Source: CAVVXX01 sp052389895
GTDB taxonomy: Bacteria; Pseudomonadota; Alphaproteobacteria; Micropepsales; Micropepsaceae
Assembly (NCBI GenBank): GCA_052389895.1
Contig: JBQTHM010000007.1
Location: 1 to 56,618, forward strand
Length of the DNA stretch: 56,618 nucleotides
Reading direction: 5' to 3'
The notes beneath the pieces were generated by a model. It was not told where the DNA came from and ran no database searches. It saw nothing but the letters and a program-made list of their open reading frames with translations. The translations under genes were made by a program, and so were the position numbers. Numbering within the stretch: position 1 is the first letter of the stretch; the number at the start of each line of letters is the position of its first letter. This document shows, in pieces, positions 15,865 to 24,804 of the stretch.

Positions 15865-16302
15865 ATGAAACGCAGTCAAGCAACAAAATCGGAGGCGCTG
15901 GCCGATGCGCTGCATTCCGCGGCGATCCGGCTGCTGCGCCGGCTGCGCAAGGAAGATGCCGCCATTGGGGTCAGCGGACCCCAGCTTTCCGCCCTGTCCG
16001 TTCTCACCTTTGCCGGGCCGCAAACACTCAGCGCCCTCGCCAGGGTAGAACAGGTGCGGCTGCCCACCATGTCGCGGCTGGTGAGCGATCTCGTTCGCGC
16101 CGGGCTCGCGGAACGCACCGCCTCGAAAGAAGACCGCCGCACCGCCATCGTCGCCGCCACCGCAAAGGGGCGCGCGCTGTTGCACGAAGGGCGGCGTCTG
16201 AGGCTCGCCAGCCTCACGCATGCGCTGGAGACGCTTGCACCCGACGAATGCCGCGCCCTCGCGCGCGCGGCCGAGCTGATGGAAAAGCTTGCCAGGGAAT
16301 AG
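15865..16302 (+). CDS. MarR family transcriptional regulator
   Basis: A 145-residue winged-helix regulator. The N-terminal dimerisation helix (ALADALHSAAIRLLRRLRKED) leads into the DNA-binding region. The recognition helix is near residue 64 (QVRLPTMSRLVSDLVRAGLAER) and the wing contains SKEDRRTAIVAATAKGRALL. MarR proteins repress nearby genes and are released by small ligands such as phenolics or oxidants. A perfect 15-bp palindrome lies just upstream. The likely targets are the gene itself, the TauE/SafE permease eight bases downstream, and the divergent exported VOC gene. Confidence 0.9.
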   Translation: MKRSQATKSEALADALHSAAIRLLRRLRKEDAAIGVSGPQLSALSVLTFAGPQTLSALARVEQVRLPTMSRLVSDLVRAGLAERTASKEDRRTAIVAATAKGRALLHEGRRLRLASLTHALETLAPDECRALARAAELMEKLARE

Positions 16303-16310
16303 GGATCGGG

Positions 16311-17072
16311 ATGGAGATCGCAGACATCCTTGTTCTGTTGGGCGCCGGTTTCGTCGCCGGCGCCGCCAATGCCGTCGTGGGCGGCGGCACGTTTTTCTCG
16401 TTTCCTGTGCTGCTCGGCATCGGCCTTCCACCAGTGACGGCAAACGCGACCAGCACGGTGGCGCTATGGCCCGGATCGGTGACGGCGTCTGCCGCTTACT
16501 TCAAGGAGCTGAAACAGGCGCGCAACGGGCTTCCGCTCCGCTTTACCGTCGCGGTGGCCGGCGGCGTTGCGGGCGCACTGCTGCTGCTGGCGTCCAGCAA
16601 CGCGCTGTTTTTCTCGCTGGTGCCCTGGCTGCTTGCCTTGGCGACGGCACTGTTCGCCTTCAGCGCGCCCATCCTCAAAATGGTCTCGCGCATTGCCCAG
16701 GGCGACCGTTCGGGCGTTCTTGTTCCCCTCGCGCTCGAATTCCTCTTCGCCATATACGGCGGCTATTTCGGCGCGGGCCTCGGCGTGCTGCTGATGGCGG
16801 GCCTTGCACTCGCGGGGTTCCGCGATGCGCAAGTGGCAAACGCGCAAAAGAATCTGTTGGCCGTGGGAATCAACGGCATCGCCGCGCTGCTTTTCATTTT
16901 CGCAGGCGCCATCAGCTGGCTGCCCGCGTTTTGCGTGATGATTGGCGCCATCGCCGGGGGATTCACGGGCGCGCATGCCGCACGGCGCATTCCCGAAAAC
17001 TGGCTGCGCGCAACCGTGATCGCAGTCGGCTTCCTGCTGTCGCTTTATTATTTCGCGCAGGTCTACGGCTGA
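16311..17072 (+). CDS. TauE/SafE (TSUP) family membrane permease
   Basis: A 253-residue polytopic protein of the sulfite exporter TauE/SafE family. The N-terminal repeat contains LLGAGFVAGAANAVVGGGTFFSFPVLLGIGLPP and ATSTVALWPGSVTA. The second half shows GGYFGAGLGVLLMAGLALAGF and NAQKNLLAVGINGIAALLFIF, with about eight hydrophobic helices. Members move organosulfur or sulfite-like anions across the inner membrane. It starts eight bases after the MarR gene, so it is probably co-transcribed and under MarR control. The upstream frame is open further, but the ATG at 16311 begins the first helix properly. The stop is one base from the convergent sodC stop. Confidence 0.9.
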   Translation: MEIADILVLLGAGFVAGAANAVVGGGTFFSFPVLLGIGLPPVTANATSTVALWPGSVTASAAYFKELKQARNGLPLRFTVAVAGGVAGALLLLASSNALFFSLVPWLLALATALFAFSAPILKMVSRIAQGDRSGVLVPLALEFLFAIYGGYFGAGLGVLLMAGLALAGFRDAQVANAQKNLLAVGINGIAALLFIFAGAISWLPAFCVMIGAIAGGFTGAHAARRIPENWLRATVIAVGFLLSLYYFAQVYG

Positions 17073-17073
17073 T

Positions 17074-17592
17074 CTAGCGCCGCTCGATCACGCCGCAAGC
17101 GACGCGGTCGCCCGCATCGCCCGCAGGCTGGCTTTTGTAATCGTCGGGCTTGGCGTGAATGACGAGCGAGGATCCGTCGGCGTCGAACAGCGATCGCGGG
17201 CCGGCTGCGAGCGTGACGGACGGGTTGCGGATGCCGGCCTCGAGCTTGCCGGCGTCGTCCGCCGTCTGGTTGTCCATGTCGCCCGCATGCGGTCCGCCCG
17301 GCACAAGCTTGCCGTGCTGCTTTCCGTCCGGATTGAAATGATCGCCCGCGGACTTGAACGCGCCGGTGCCGTCGCATTTGCCCAAGGAGTGGATGTGCAC
17401 CGCGTGCACACCGGGCGAAAGCTGCCGGGCGTGCAGTGCGATATGCACGCCGCCATTGGCCTCACTGAATTCGGCACGGCCGACCTCTACACCCTTGCTG
17501 TCGCGGAGAACGGCGTGCGCGCCGGCGGCGCCCGCGTTCTGTGCGGCAAAAGCGGCGCCCGCGGTGAGAAGAACGAACACTGCCTTCTTCAT
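17074..17592 (-). CDS. sodC: Periplasmic Cu/Zn superoxide dismutase
   Basis: A 172-residue Cu/Zn superoxide dismutase with signal peptide MKKAVFVLLTAGAAFA. Copper ligands are visible in HAVHIHSLGKC, in GDHFNPDG and in VIHAKPDDYKSQPAGDAGDRVACG. Zinc ligands lie in GGPHAGDM and the following Asp region, and two Cys residues match the conserved disulfide (LGKC and VACG). The enzyme converts periplasmic superoxide to peroxide and oxygen. The start at 17592 is chosen because the signal peptide begins there; the frame stays open further upstream without family sequence. Its 3' end meets the TauE/SafE gene with one base between stops. Confidence 0.94.
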   Translation of the reverse strand: MKKAVFVLLTAGAAFAAQNAGAAGAHAVLRDSKGVEVGRAEFSEANGGVHIALHARQLSPGVHAVHIHSLGKCDGTGAFKSAGDHFNPDGKQHGKLVPGGPHAGDMDNQTADDAGKLEAGIRNPSVTLAAGPRSLFDADGSSLVIHAKPDDYKSQPAGDAGDRVACGVIERR

Positions 17593-17792
17593 GTCTGGCT
17601 CCATCGCAGGGGGCATGGCGGGAAACGATCCTAGCCGAGCGGCGATCCTGAAAACTGCAAGGATTCTCTGTGAAATTCGCTTTTGGGCGCGTGGGGCCTG
17701 TTGCTTTGCGGCAACAACTCGTGCCGGTAACTTTCCAGATCTTTCTTTTGTTTCATTTTTTGGGACTCGCCAAGGTGGTAAAATTTGACGGT

Positions 17793-17808
17793 GGGAGGTC
17801 CGCCTCCC
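17793..17808 (+). promoter_or_regulatory. Hairpin just before the beta-barrel gene ribosome-binding site
   Basis: GGGAGG-TCCG-CCTCCC can fold as a six-bp hairpin, ending four bases before the AGGAG ribosome-binding site of the gene at 17828. GGGAGG itself resembles a ribosome-binding site, so the hairpin may tune translation. The 235-bp gap between sodC and this gene holds nothing else that I recognise. Confidence 0.4.
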
Positions 17809-17827
17809 GAGAGGAGATCGCGGGGTC

Positions 17828-19054
17828 ATGCGCCATTATTTGGCGAGTGGCGCGGCTGCGGCCGTTGGCATTTGGGCCGGTGCCGCATGGGCTGCCGACG
17901 ACGCGCCGTCAAGTGACGGGGCGCGGGTAACCTTTGCGCCTCTTTCTGCGCTCACATGGGATGCGGGGGTTTTCGATCCGCAATTCCGTTCCGGCACTTT
18001 TGCCGTTCTGGCTGAACCGCCCGCCACCACCATTGGTTTCCGTTTCGGTAATGATGCGATCGGCGGCCTGGGCATACTCCAGTTGAATACGGATTTCGAT
18101 CCCTATGCTCCGGTCACCGGCGGGCCCGCCTACACATTGCGGGACGCGGCGGTCACGACCGCCCTCGCGCCGGGCGTAGCGTTCACGCTCGCGCAGGGGC
18201 GCGATCTTTCCTCGCTCGGCGTTTTCGGCGCGGGCAACACGGCGAACGGACTGTTCCTTTCCAGCGCGGGATCGGGCTCGCCTTACCTCGCACTCACCGA
18301 TGGCGGCGCTTATGCCGGCCTCACTGTGCGGCTCGCCGAATCGCTTCAGCTTCGCCTGGGTCATGCAACGCTGGGCGGCGAGGCCGCGGTGCGCCAGGGC
18401 ATTCTTTCCAACGCGGCGCTCGACGCGCTCCCGCGCGATCTTGCGCTTCGTCTTGCCGCCGGGCGCAGCGCGGACACCAGTGCAGTGGGCGTGGATTGGA
18501 ACTTCGCCGACTGGGGCGCCATCGGCTTGACTGCCTCGCACACAAGCGAAGAGGGTGGCCTGCTGGGCGGCTCGGCCATTTCGATCGCCACCCCGGCGGA
18601 AACCGCGGCATTGAGCGTTTCGGCGCGCGTGGGCTTTGGCGACGGCTGGATCACCACCGTTTCCTACAGCGAAGGCGTGACGCAACTCGACCTGCGCGCG
18701 TCCGGGTTCACCGCCGATGCAGGCACGGTGAAGACGCGCTCCTATGGCGTGACCTTCGCGAAAGAAGGCGTCTTCGGCGGCGACACCATCGGCCTTTCGC
18801 TCTCTCGCCCATTGCAAGTTTACGAGGGCGATCCCGGCCTGCTCGGCGGCACGGGCCTGAGCAACGTCAATCCCGGATTTGCGAGCGGCATTTTTGGCGA
18901 TGCGCCCGAATCCGACATCGAATTCGGCTATGTCACCAGTTTCCTCGGTGGCAGCCTCGCGCTGCAGGCCAACGCCGCCTATCAGGTCAACGCGGGCGGC
19001 CAGCGCGGCCAGAACGCGGTCACCGTAGTCAGCCGCGCGAAAATCAACTTCTAG
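17828..19054 (+). CDS. Putative outer-membrane beta-barrel protein, unknown function
   Basis: A 408-residue protein with a signal peptide (residues 1-22, ending IWAGAAWA-AD). From about residue 120 onwards it shows alternating amphipathic strands and Gly/Ala-rich turns. The last strand reads VTVVSRAKINF with a terminal Phe, the classic signal for outer-membrane barrel insertion. Strand pairs such as AYAGLTVRLAESLQLRLGHA and FGDGWITTVSYSEGVTQLDL support a barrel of perhaps 12 or more strands. I recall similar barrel regions at the C-termini of some sphingomonad S8-type autotransporters, but no peptidase domain is present here. No family name can be given with confidence. The gene is monocistronic. 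Confidence 0.65.
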   Translation: MRHYLASGAAAAVGIWAGAAWAADDAPSSDGARVTFAPLSALTWDAGVFDPQFRSGTFAVLAEPPATTIGFRFGNDAIGGLGILQLNTDFDPYAPVTGGPAYTLRDAAVTTALAPGVAFTLAQGRDLSSLGVFGAGNTANGLFLSSAGSGSPYLALTDGGAYAGLTVRLAESLQLRLGHATLGGEAAVRQGILSNAALDALPRDLALRLAAGRSADTSAVGVDWNFADWGAIGLTASHTSEEGGLLGGSAISIATPAETAALSVSARVGFGDGWITTVSYSEGVTQLDLRASGFTADAGTVKTRSYGVTFAKEGVFGGDTIGLSLSRPLQVYEGDPGLLGGTGLSNVNPGFASGIFGDAPESDIEFGYVTSFLGGSLALQANAAYQVNAGGQRGQNAVTVVSRAKINF

Positions 19055-19180
19055 ATCGCGTTGCGCGGCCATTGACGTCGAGCAACCGTCACGCACGTCG
19101 AATCGCGCCTGATTAGGTCGAGATTCGGGTCGATGCCATGGGGGGGCCGTTCGCGCTCACGTGCCAAGCCGCGAGAAAGA

Positions 19181-19209
19181 TTGCGATTTCGTGCGGCTCT
19201 CCGCTACAA
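19181..19209 (+). promoter_or_regulatory. Possible ettA promoter
   Basis: TTGCGA (19181-19186), a 17-bp spacer and CTACAA (19204-19209) fit a sigma-70-like alphaproteobacterial promoter about 57 bp before the ettA ATG. The call is by eye only. Confidence 0.4.
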
Positions 19210-19266
19210 GCGGCGGCTCGCGCGCACTACATAAGGTGCGTATTTCCAGCAGCACAGGGACTCCGT

Positions 19267-20928
<1,662 letters not shown>

Positions 20929-20929
20929 C

Positions 20930-21586
20930 TTACTGGCTGACGGTCGAGGAGGCGCGGCCCGTCTCGATGGCGTCCGCCTGCTGGCGAAGGTACGCCGACA
21001 GCAGCTTCACGTTGCCGCCGTTCTGCTGCAGGTAGCCCGCAAACTGGTCGCGCTGCGTGATCGCCAGCCACACGCCTTCCACCTGCACGTCCACCACAAC
21101 CGGCTTGGCGCCTTCAGTCAGCACGCGGAACGCCGCACTGATCGGCTGGCCGCCTTGCGTGGCCGGCACTTCAACATTCACGACGTAGTCTGTCGGCGAA
21201 CGCTCGCTCGAGCCGACTACCTTCATCGTCTGGCCCTTGTATTTGATGAGATGCTCTTCATACACGGCGTTCGCATAGTCGGTGAACGCGCTGACGAAGT
21301 TGTTCACGTCCGCTTCGGGAACGCCGCGGCGGTAGCGGCCAAGGGTGAACATGGCGATGCGCTGCATGTCGGTGAGGCCGAGAATGAAGGCGCGGAACTT
21401 GTCGCGGCGTTGCGTCTGGGACAGAGACGAATCGTTCAGAATGGAAAGCCCGACATTGATGTTTTGCGCTACATAGTTTTCGGCCGGGTTTGCGGCCCGT
21501 GCGGCGGGCGCATGCGTCAGCGCAAACGCAAAAAGCGCAACGGCGGCCAATACGAATGCGAATTTGGTTACATGTGCTTTCAGCAT
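20930..21586 (-). CDS. mlaC: MlaC/Ttg2D family periplasmic phospholipid-binding protein
   Basis: A 218-residue exported protein with a signal peptide ending near HAPAARA-AN. The MlaC domain is recognised from NINVGLSILNDSSLSQTQRRDKFRAFILGLTDMQRIAMFTLGRYRR and from the later DVQVEGVWLAITQRDQFAGYLQQNGGNVKLLSAYLRQQ. MlaC carries phospholipids between the outer-membrane MlaA and the inner-membrane MlaFEDB complex, keeping the outer leaflet free of phospholipid. It lies 107 bp downstream of mlaA on the same strand. The mlaFED genes are not in this window. Confidence 0.9.
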   Translation of the reverse strand: MLKAHVTKFAFVLAAVALFAFALTHAPAARAANPAENYVAQNINVGLSILNDSSLSQTQRRDKFRAFILGLTDMQRIAMFTLGRYRRGVPEADVNNFVSAFTDYANAVYEEHLIKYKGQTMKVVGSSERSPTDYVVNVEVPATQGGQPISAAFRVLTEGAKPVVVDVQVEGVWLAITQRDQFAGYLQQNGGNVKLLSAYLRQQADAIETGRASSTVSQ

Positions 21587-21693
21587 GGCGTGGCTCCCTG
21601 ACGCCTACGGGCTTGGGCAAAGCGTCCTACCCGGGCGTGGCAATATCATGACAACGGCAAGCGGGGCCCGCGGGTTCCAGTGCGGCAGATTAC

Positions 21694-22506
21694 CTAGAAA
21701 TCTGGCAGGTCTTCCGTGCCGGCCTTGCCGTTGCGGATCTCGTTGTTGCGCGTCTGGCGGTACAGGCTGCGAACGGTGGCGTAATAATCCACGGACGTGC
21801 GCTCGATTTCGTCCAGCGTTTCGATATTGCGCTCGCGCAGGTCTATGGCGTCCACGCCAAAGCGCACGTAGCGCCAATACTTCTTGTTGCCCATGTGCAC
21901 ATAGGTGGTCGGATCGAGGAATATGTCGACAACGCGCCCGAAAAGATCGCGCGGCGGCGCGGGCCCCGCAAGTGGCAGGAAGAGATACGGCCCTTCGCCC
22001 ATGCCATAGGTTCCGAGCGTCTGGCCGAAATCTTCCGTCTCACGCGGATAGCCCCAGTCCTCGGCCACTTCAAACAACCCGCCCACACCGACCGTCGTGT
22101 TTATCCCGAAGCGCACGAGCGTGTTCCCTGCCTCGTCCAGATCGCCTTGGAACACCTGATTGGCGAAGATGGGCGGCGAATCCAGATTGTTGAGGAAATT
22201 GCGCACGGATTTGCGCACGGGCTTGGGCACGACGTGCCGGTAGCCCAGCGCGATCGGACGAATGACGAGATGATCCGTCACCAGGCTCGCGTGGAAGATG
22301 GAGCGGTTCACGCCCTCGAGCGGGTCGTTGGCGTCTTCGGCCGCCAGCGCGGCCGCGTCCCTTGTGTCCTCGGCTGCTTCCCGGGAATCGGTCTGGGCGG
22401 GCGGCGTAGGCTGTGCGTCCGCAGGTTCCCCCTGCCCCGCGGCCGCGGGGGCGGCGAGCCAGACTGCCGCGAAAACACATAGAAAAACTCTCACCGGAAT
22501 CCTCAT
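21694..22506 (-). CDS. mlaA: MlaA (VacJ) family outer-membrane protein
   Basis: A 270-residue MlaA/VacJ protein. Family sequence begins at NDPLEGVNRSIFHASLVTDHLVIRPIALGYRHVVPKPVRKSVRNFLNNLDSPPIFANQVFQG and continues through FGQTLGTYGMGEGPYLFLPLAGPAPPRDLFGRVVD. MlaA sits in the outer membrane with porins and removes misplaced phospholipids, handing them to MlaC, encoded just downstream. E. coli MlaA is a lipoprotein, but here the signal peptide ends in APAAAG without a lipobox cysteine, so it looks like a type I signal. A low-complexity Pro/Ala/Asp linker (residues 25-60) follows. The leader contains a strong hairpin at 22526-22549. Confidence 0.92.
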   Translation of the reverse strand: MRIPVRVFLCVFAAVWLAAPAAAGQGEPADAQPTPPAQTDSREAAEDTRDAAALAAEDANDPLEGVNRSIFHASLVTDHLVIRPIALGYRHVVPKPVRKSVRNFLNNLDSPPIFANQVFQGDLDEAGNTLVRFGINTTVGVGGLFEVAEDWGYPRETEDFGQTLGTYGMGEGPYLFLPLAGPAPPRDLFGRVVDIFLDPTTYVHMGNKKYWRYVRFGVDAIDLRERNIETLDEIERTSVDYYATVRSLYRQTRNNEIRNGKAGTEDLPDF

Positions 22507-22525
22507 TGGCCGGTCACATCCCTTT

Positions 22526-22549
22526 GCCTGCGGTGTCGCAACCGCAGGC
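22526..22549 (-). promoter_or_regulatory. Hairpin in the mlaA leader
   Basis: GCCTGCGGT and ACCGCAGGC form a perfect 9-bp stem with a six-base loop, ending about 20 bp before the mlaA ATG on the leader strand. No T-run follows, so it is not a terminator for mlaA; translational control or an operator is possible. Confidence 0.45.
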
Positions 22550-22772
22550 CTCCGATGAAAACGTCCAAATCCCCTCCGCGGGCAGCAGCGACTCTCCTAC
22601 CGGGCGGAATTGCTAACACAGGCGGAAGGCCGGAATCCGGCAGGCTTAGGGCGGCCTTTTCTATCTCCGCGAACTGTCACCGGCATGCATCACTGAATCC
22701 TGGGGAGCCGTCTGTCGATGCTCCAGTTCCTTGCAATTCCAGTGTTTTCCTCTTTAGCGGCTTGTCCACGAT

Positions 22773-22788
22773 ATAAAGATATGTTTAT
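22773..22788 (+). promoter_or_regulatory. Near-palindromic SahR/ArsR-type operator
   Basis: ATAAAGATATGTTTAT is a near-perfect palindrome (one mismatched pair) in an otherwise GC-rich region, 27 bp before the ArsR-methyltransferase gene. ArsR-family operators have this size and AT-rich symmetry, and I recall an AAAGATATCTTT-like core for SahR regulons. It would control the whole sahR-metF-metH unit. Confidence 0.7.
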
Positions 22789-22815
22789 GTCCAGCAAGGC
22801 TAAAAAGGCTCCGGA

Positions 22816-23805
22816 ATGGAAGATTTGTTGGGCCAGCTGCGCGCCGCAGGCGACAGCACAAGGCTGCGGCTTTTGCTGCTGCTGCGCGAGGCGGAACTCA
22901 CAGTCAGCGAGCTCACGCAGATTCTCGCGCAGAGCCAGCCGCGGGTGAGCCGGCATTTGAAGCTGCTCTGCTCGGCGGGGCTGCTACAGCGCTTCAAGGA
23001 GGGAAGCTGGGTGTTTTATCGCGCCGCCGAACGCGGACCCGGCGCCGAACTGCTGAAGACCATCGCCTCTTTGATCGGGCCCGGCGAGGCCAGCTTGCTT
23101 GCCCATGACCGCGAGCGCCTTGCCGCCGTGCGTGCCGCGCGCGCCGAGGTCGCAAGCGAGTATTTCAAGGCCAACGCTCCGCAATGGGAACGGCTCCGTT
23201 CGCTCCACGCGCCCGAGCGCGAAGTGGAAAATGCCATCGTTCGCCTCTTGGGGCAGGAGCAGATCGAAATTGTGTTGGATGCCGGCACCGGCACGGGCCG
23301 CATACTGGAATTGCTTTCGCCGCACATCGCGCGCGGCGTCGGCGTCGACGTGAGCCCAGAAATGCTGGCGATCGCACGTGACCGGCTTGCCCGCTCAGGC
23401 GTGCGCCATTGCCAGGTGCGGCTTGGCGACGTGTACCGTCTGCCGTTTCTGGAAGACAAACGCGACGCCTTCGATGCGGCGATTTTCCACCAGGTTCTGC
23501 ATTATCTCGACGACCCGCAGGCGGCACTGCGCGAAGCGATGCGCGTGCTGAAGCCCGGCGGGCGCGTCCTCATCGTGGATTTTGCGCCGCACGAGCTCGA
23601 GTTCCTGCGCCGCGAACATGCGCACCGCCGCCTCGGCTTTTCGGACCGCGAGGTTCAGGGCTGGTTCAAGGCGATGGGCCTGAAGCCGCTTGCAACCGAA
23701 CAGCTTGCCCCCCGTTCGGGCGAGGAAAAGCTCACGGTGATGATCTGGCTTGCCGCGACGCCTGCGAAACCCTCCCGCCTGCACGATCTTGAGGCCGCGG
23801 CATGA
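22816..23805 (+). CDS. sahR: ArsR family regulator fused to a SAM-dependent methyltransferase-type domain (SahR-like)
   Basis: A 329-residue two-domain protein. Residues 1-85 form an ArsR winged helix (GDSTRLRLLLLLREAELTVSELTQILAQSQPRVSRHLKLL). Residues 140-290 form a class I methyltransferase fold with the SAM-binding motif VLDAGTGTGRILELL near 154, GVDVSPEMLAIAR near 175 and LKPGGRVLIVDF near 250. In proteobacteria an ArsR-family repressor that senses S-adenosylhomocysteine (SahR) controls methionine-cycle genes, and metF and metH lie directly downstream here. The methyltransferase domain may serve as the SAH/SAM sensor. The symbol rests on architecture and context. It overlaps metF as ATGA, and an AT-rich palindrome lies upstream. 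Confidence 0.8.
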   Translation: MEDLLGQLRAAGDSTRLRLLLLLREAELTVSELTQILAQSQPRVSRHLKLLCSAGLLQRFKEGSWVFYRAAERGPGAELLKTIASLIGPGEASLLAHDRERLAAVRAARAEVASEYFKANAPQWERLRSLHAPEREVENAIVRLLGQEQIEIVLDAGTGTGRILELLSPHIARGVGVDVSPEMLAIARDRLARSGVRHCQVRLGDVYRLPFLEDKRDAFDAAIFHQVLHYLDDPQAALREAMRVLKPGGRVLIVDFAPHELEFLRREHAHRRLGFSDREVQGWFKAMGLKPLATEQLAPRSGEEKLTVMIWLAATPAKPSRLHDLEAAA

Positions 23806-24788
23806 ACGCGCGCGCATCGCTTTCCTTCGAATTTTTTCCACCCAAGACCGCGGAGATGGAAACGCAGTTGTGGGACGCGATACGCAAGCTTGCGCCGCTC
23901 AAGCCCGATTTTGTTTCGGTGACCTATGGCGCCGGCGGCTCCACGCGCGACCGCACGCACGCAACCGTGAAACGGATCGTGGAGGAAACGGAACTGAAGC
24001 CCGCGGCGCACCTAACCTGTGTCGGCGCGGGGCGCGAGGAGATCGACGTCGTCGTGCGCGATTACTGGAGCGCCGGTGTGCGCCATATCGTGGCGCTGCG
24101 CGGTGATCCGCCGGAGCAGGGCGCGCGCTATGCCGCGCACGACGGCGGCTATCAGTCCACGCCCGAAATGATCGCCGGCATCCGCGCGGTTGCGCCTTTC
24201 GAAATCAGCGTCTCGGCGTACCCGGAGAAGCACCCGGATTCACCCTCGTTCGAGTGGGACGTGGAGCTGCTAAAGCGCAAGATCGCCGCGGGCGCCACGC
24301 GCGCCATTACGCAGTTCGTGTTCGAAACAGAAATTCTCGCGCGCTTCCGGGATGCGATGGGTGAAGCGGGCGTCGGCATGCCAATCGTTCCCGGTCTGAT
24401 GCCAACCACGAATTTCGCCGGCGTGCAGCGCATGGCGGCGCGCTGCGGCGCCACCATTCCGGCCTGGCTTTCGCGCCGGTACGAAGGGCTCGACGGCGAT
24501 TTGGAGGCGCGCAGGCGGGTCGCCGCCGATGTGCTGTCCGAGCAGATCGAGGCACTGGCGAAGTTCGGCTTCGCGCAGTTCCATTTCTACACGCTGAACC
24601 AGGCCGAACTGACCTACGAGGTCTGCACCCGGCTTGGACTCGACGGTAATGGAGCATCACAAACGGCCTCCGAACGGCGGCGCGCAGAACTGAGACGTCT
24701 CGGCTTTCATGTAGCGCCGCCGGGCGACTATGGCGGTGGGTGCATAATCGGCGGGCAGCATCCTGGCCAGGCCAAGAAAAGGCGCTGA
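23802..24788 (+). CDS. metF: Methylenetetrahydrofolate reductase
   Basis: A 328-residue MetF, a flavin-dependent TIM-barrel enzyme that reduces 5,10-methylene-THF to 5-methyl-THF, the methyl donor used by MetH. Family motifs are SFEFFPPK at the N-terminus, SVTYGAGGSTR near 38, HIVALRGDPP near 97, YPEKHPDS near 140, AITQFVFE near 163 and PGLMPTTNF near 190. The last 45 residues or so (from GNGASQTASERRRAEL) extend past the usual end near RLGL; this basic tail is unusual. Translation is probably coupled to the upstream regulator gene through ATGA, and metH follows after 16 bp. Confidence 0.95.
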   Translation: MNARASLSFEFFPPKTAEMETQLWDAIRKLAPLKPDFVSVTYGAGGSTRDRTHATVKRIVEETELKPAAHLTCVGAGREEIDVVVRDYWSAGVRHIVALRGDPPEQGARYAAHDGGYQSTPEMIAGIRAVAPFEISVSAYPEKHPDSPSFEWDVELLKRKIAAGATRAITQFVFETEILARFRDAMGEAGVGMPIVPGLMPTTNFAGVQRMAARCGATIPAWLSRRYEGLDGDLEARRRVAADVLSEQIEALAKFGFAQFHFYTLNQAELTYEVCTRLGLDGNGASQTASERRRAELRRLGFHVAPPGDYGGGCIIGGQHPGQAKKRR

Positions 24789-24804
24789 TGCGCGAAGCAG
24801 CACG

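Larger units (their letters stand above)
22507..22815. other. Divergent control region between mlaA and the methionine operon
   Basis: This 309-bp gap contains a 9-bp-stem hairpin near mlaA (22526-22549) and an AT-rich palindrome near the rightward operon (22773-22788). It also has an inverted repeat around 22626-22657 (AAGGCCG against CGGCCTT, then TTTTCT). No gene or named RNA family is recognised in between. Confidence 0.5.

Noticed and set aside
22507..22620. Glycine-riboswitch-like fragment in the mlaA leader (GGAGAG and AGGCAAAGGGA on the leader strand)
   Set aside because: The CTCTC partner needed to pair with GGAGAG is missing, and the hairpin pairs differently; mlaA is not a known glycine-riboswitch target.
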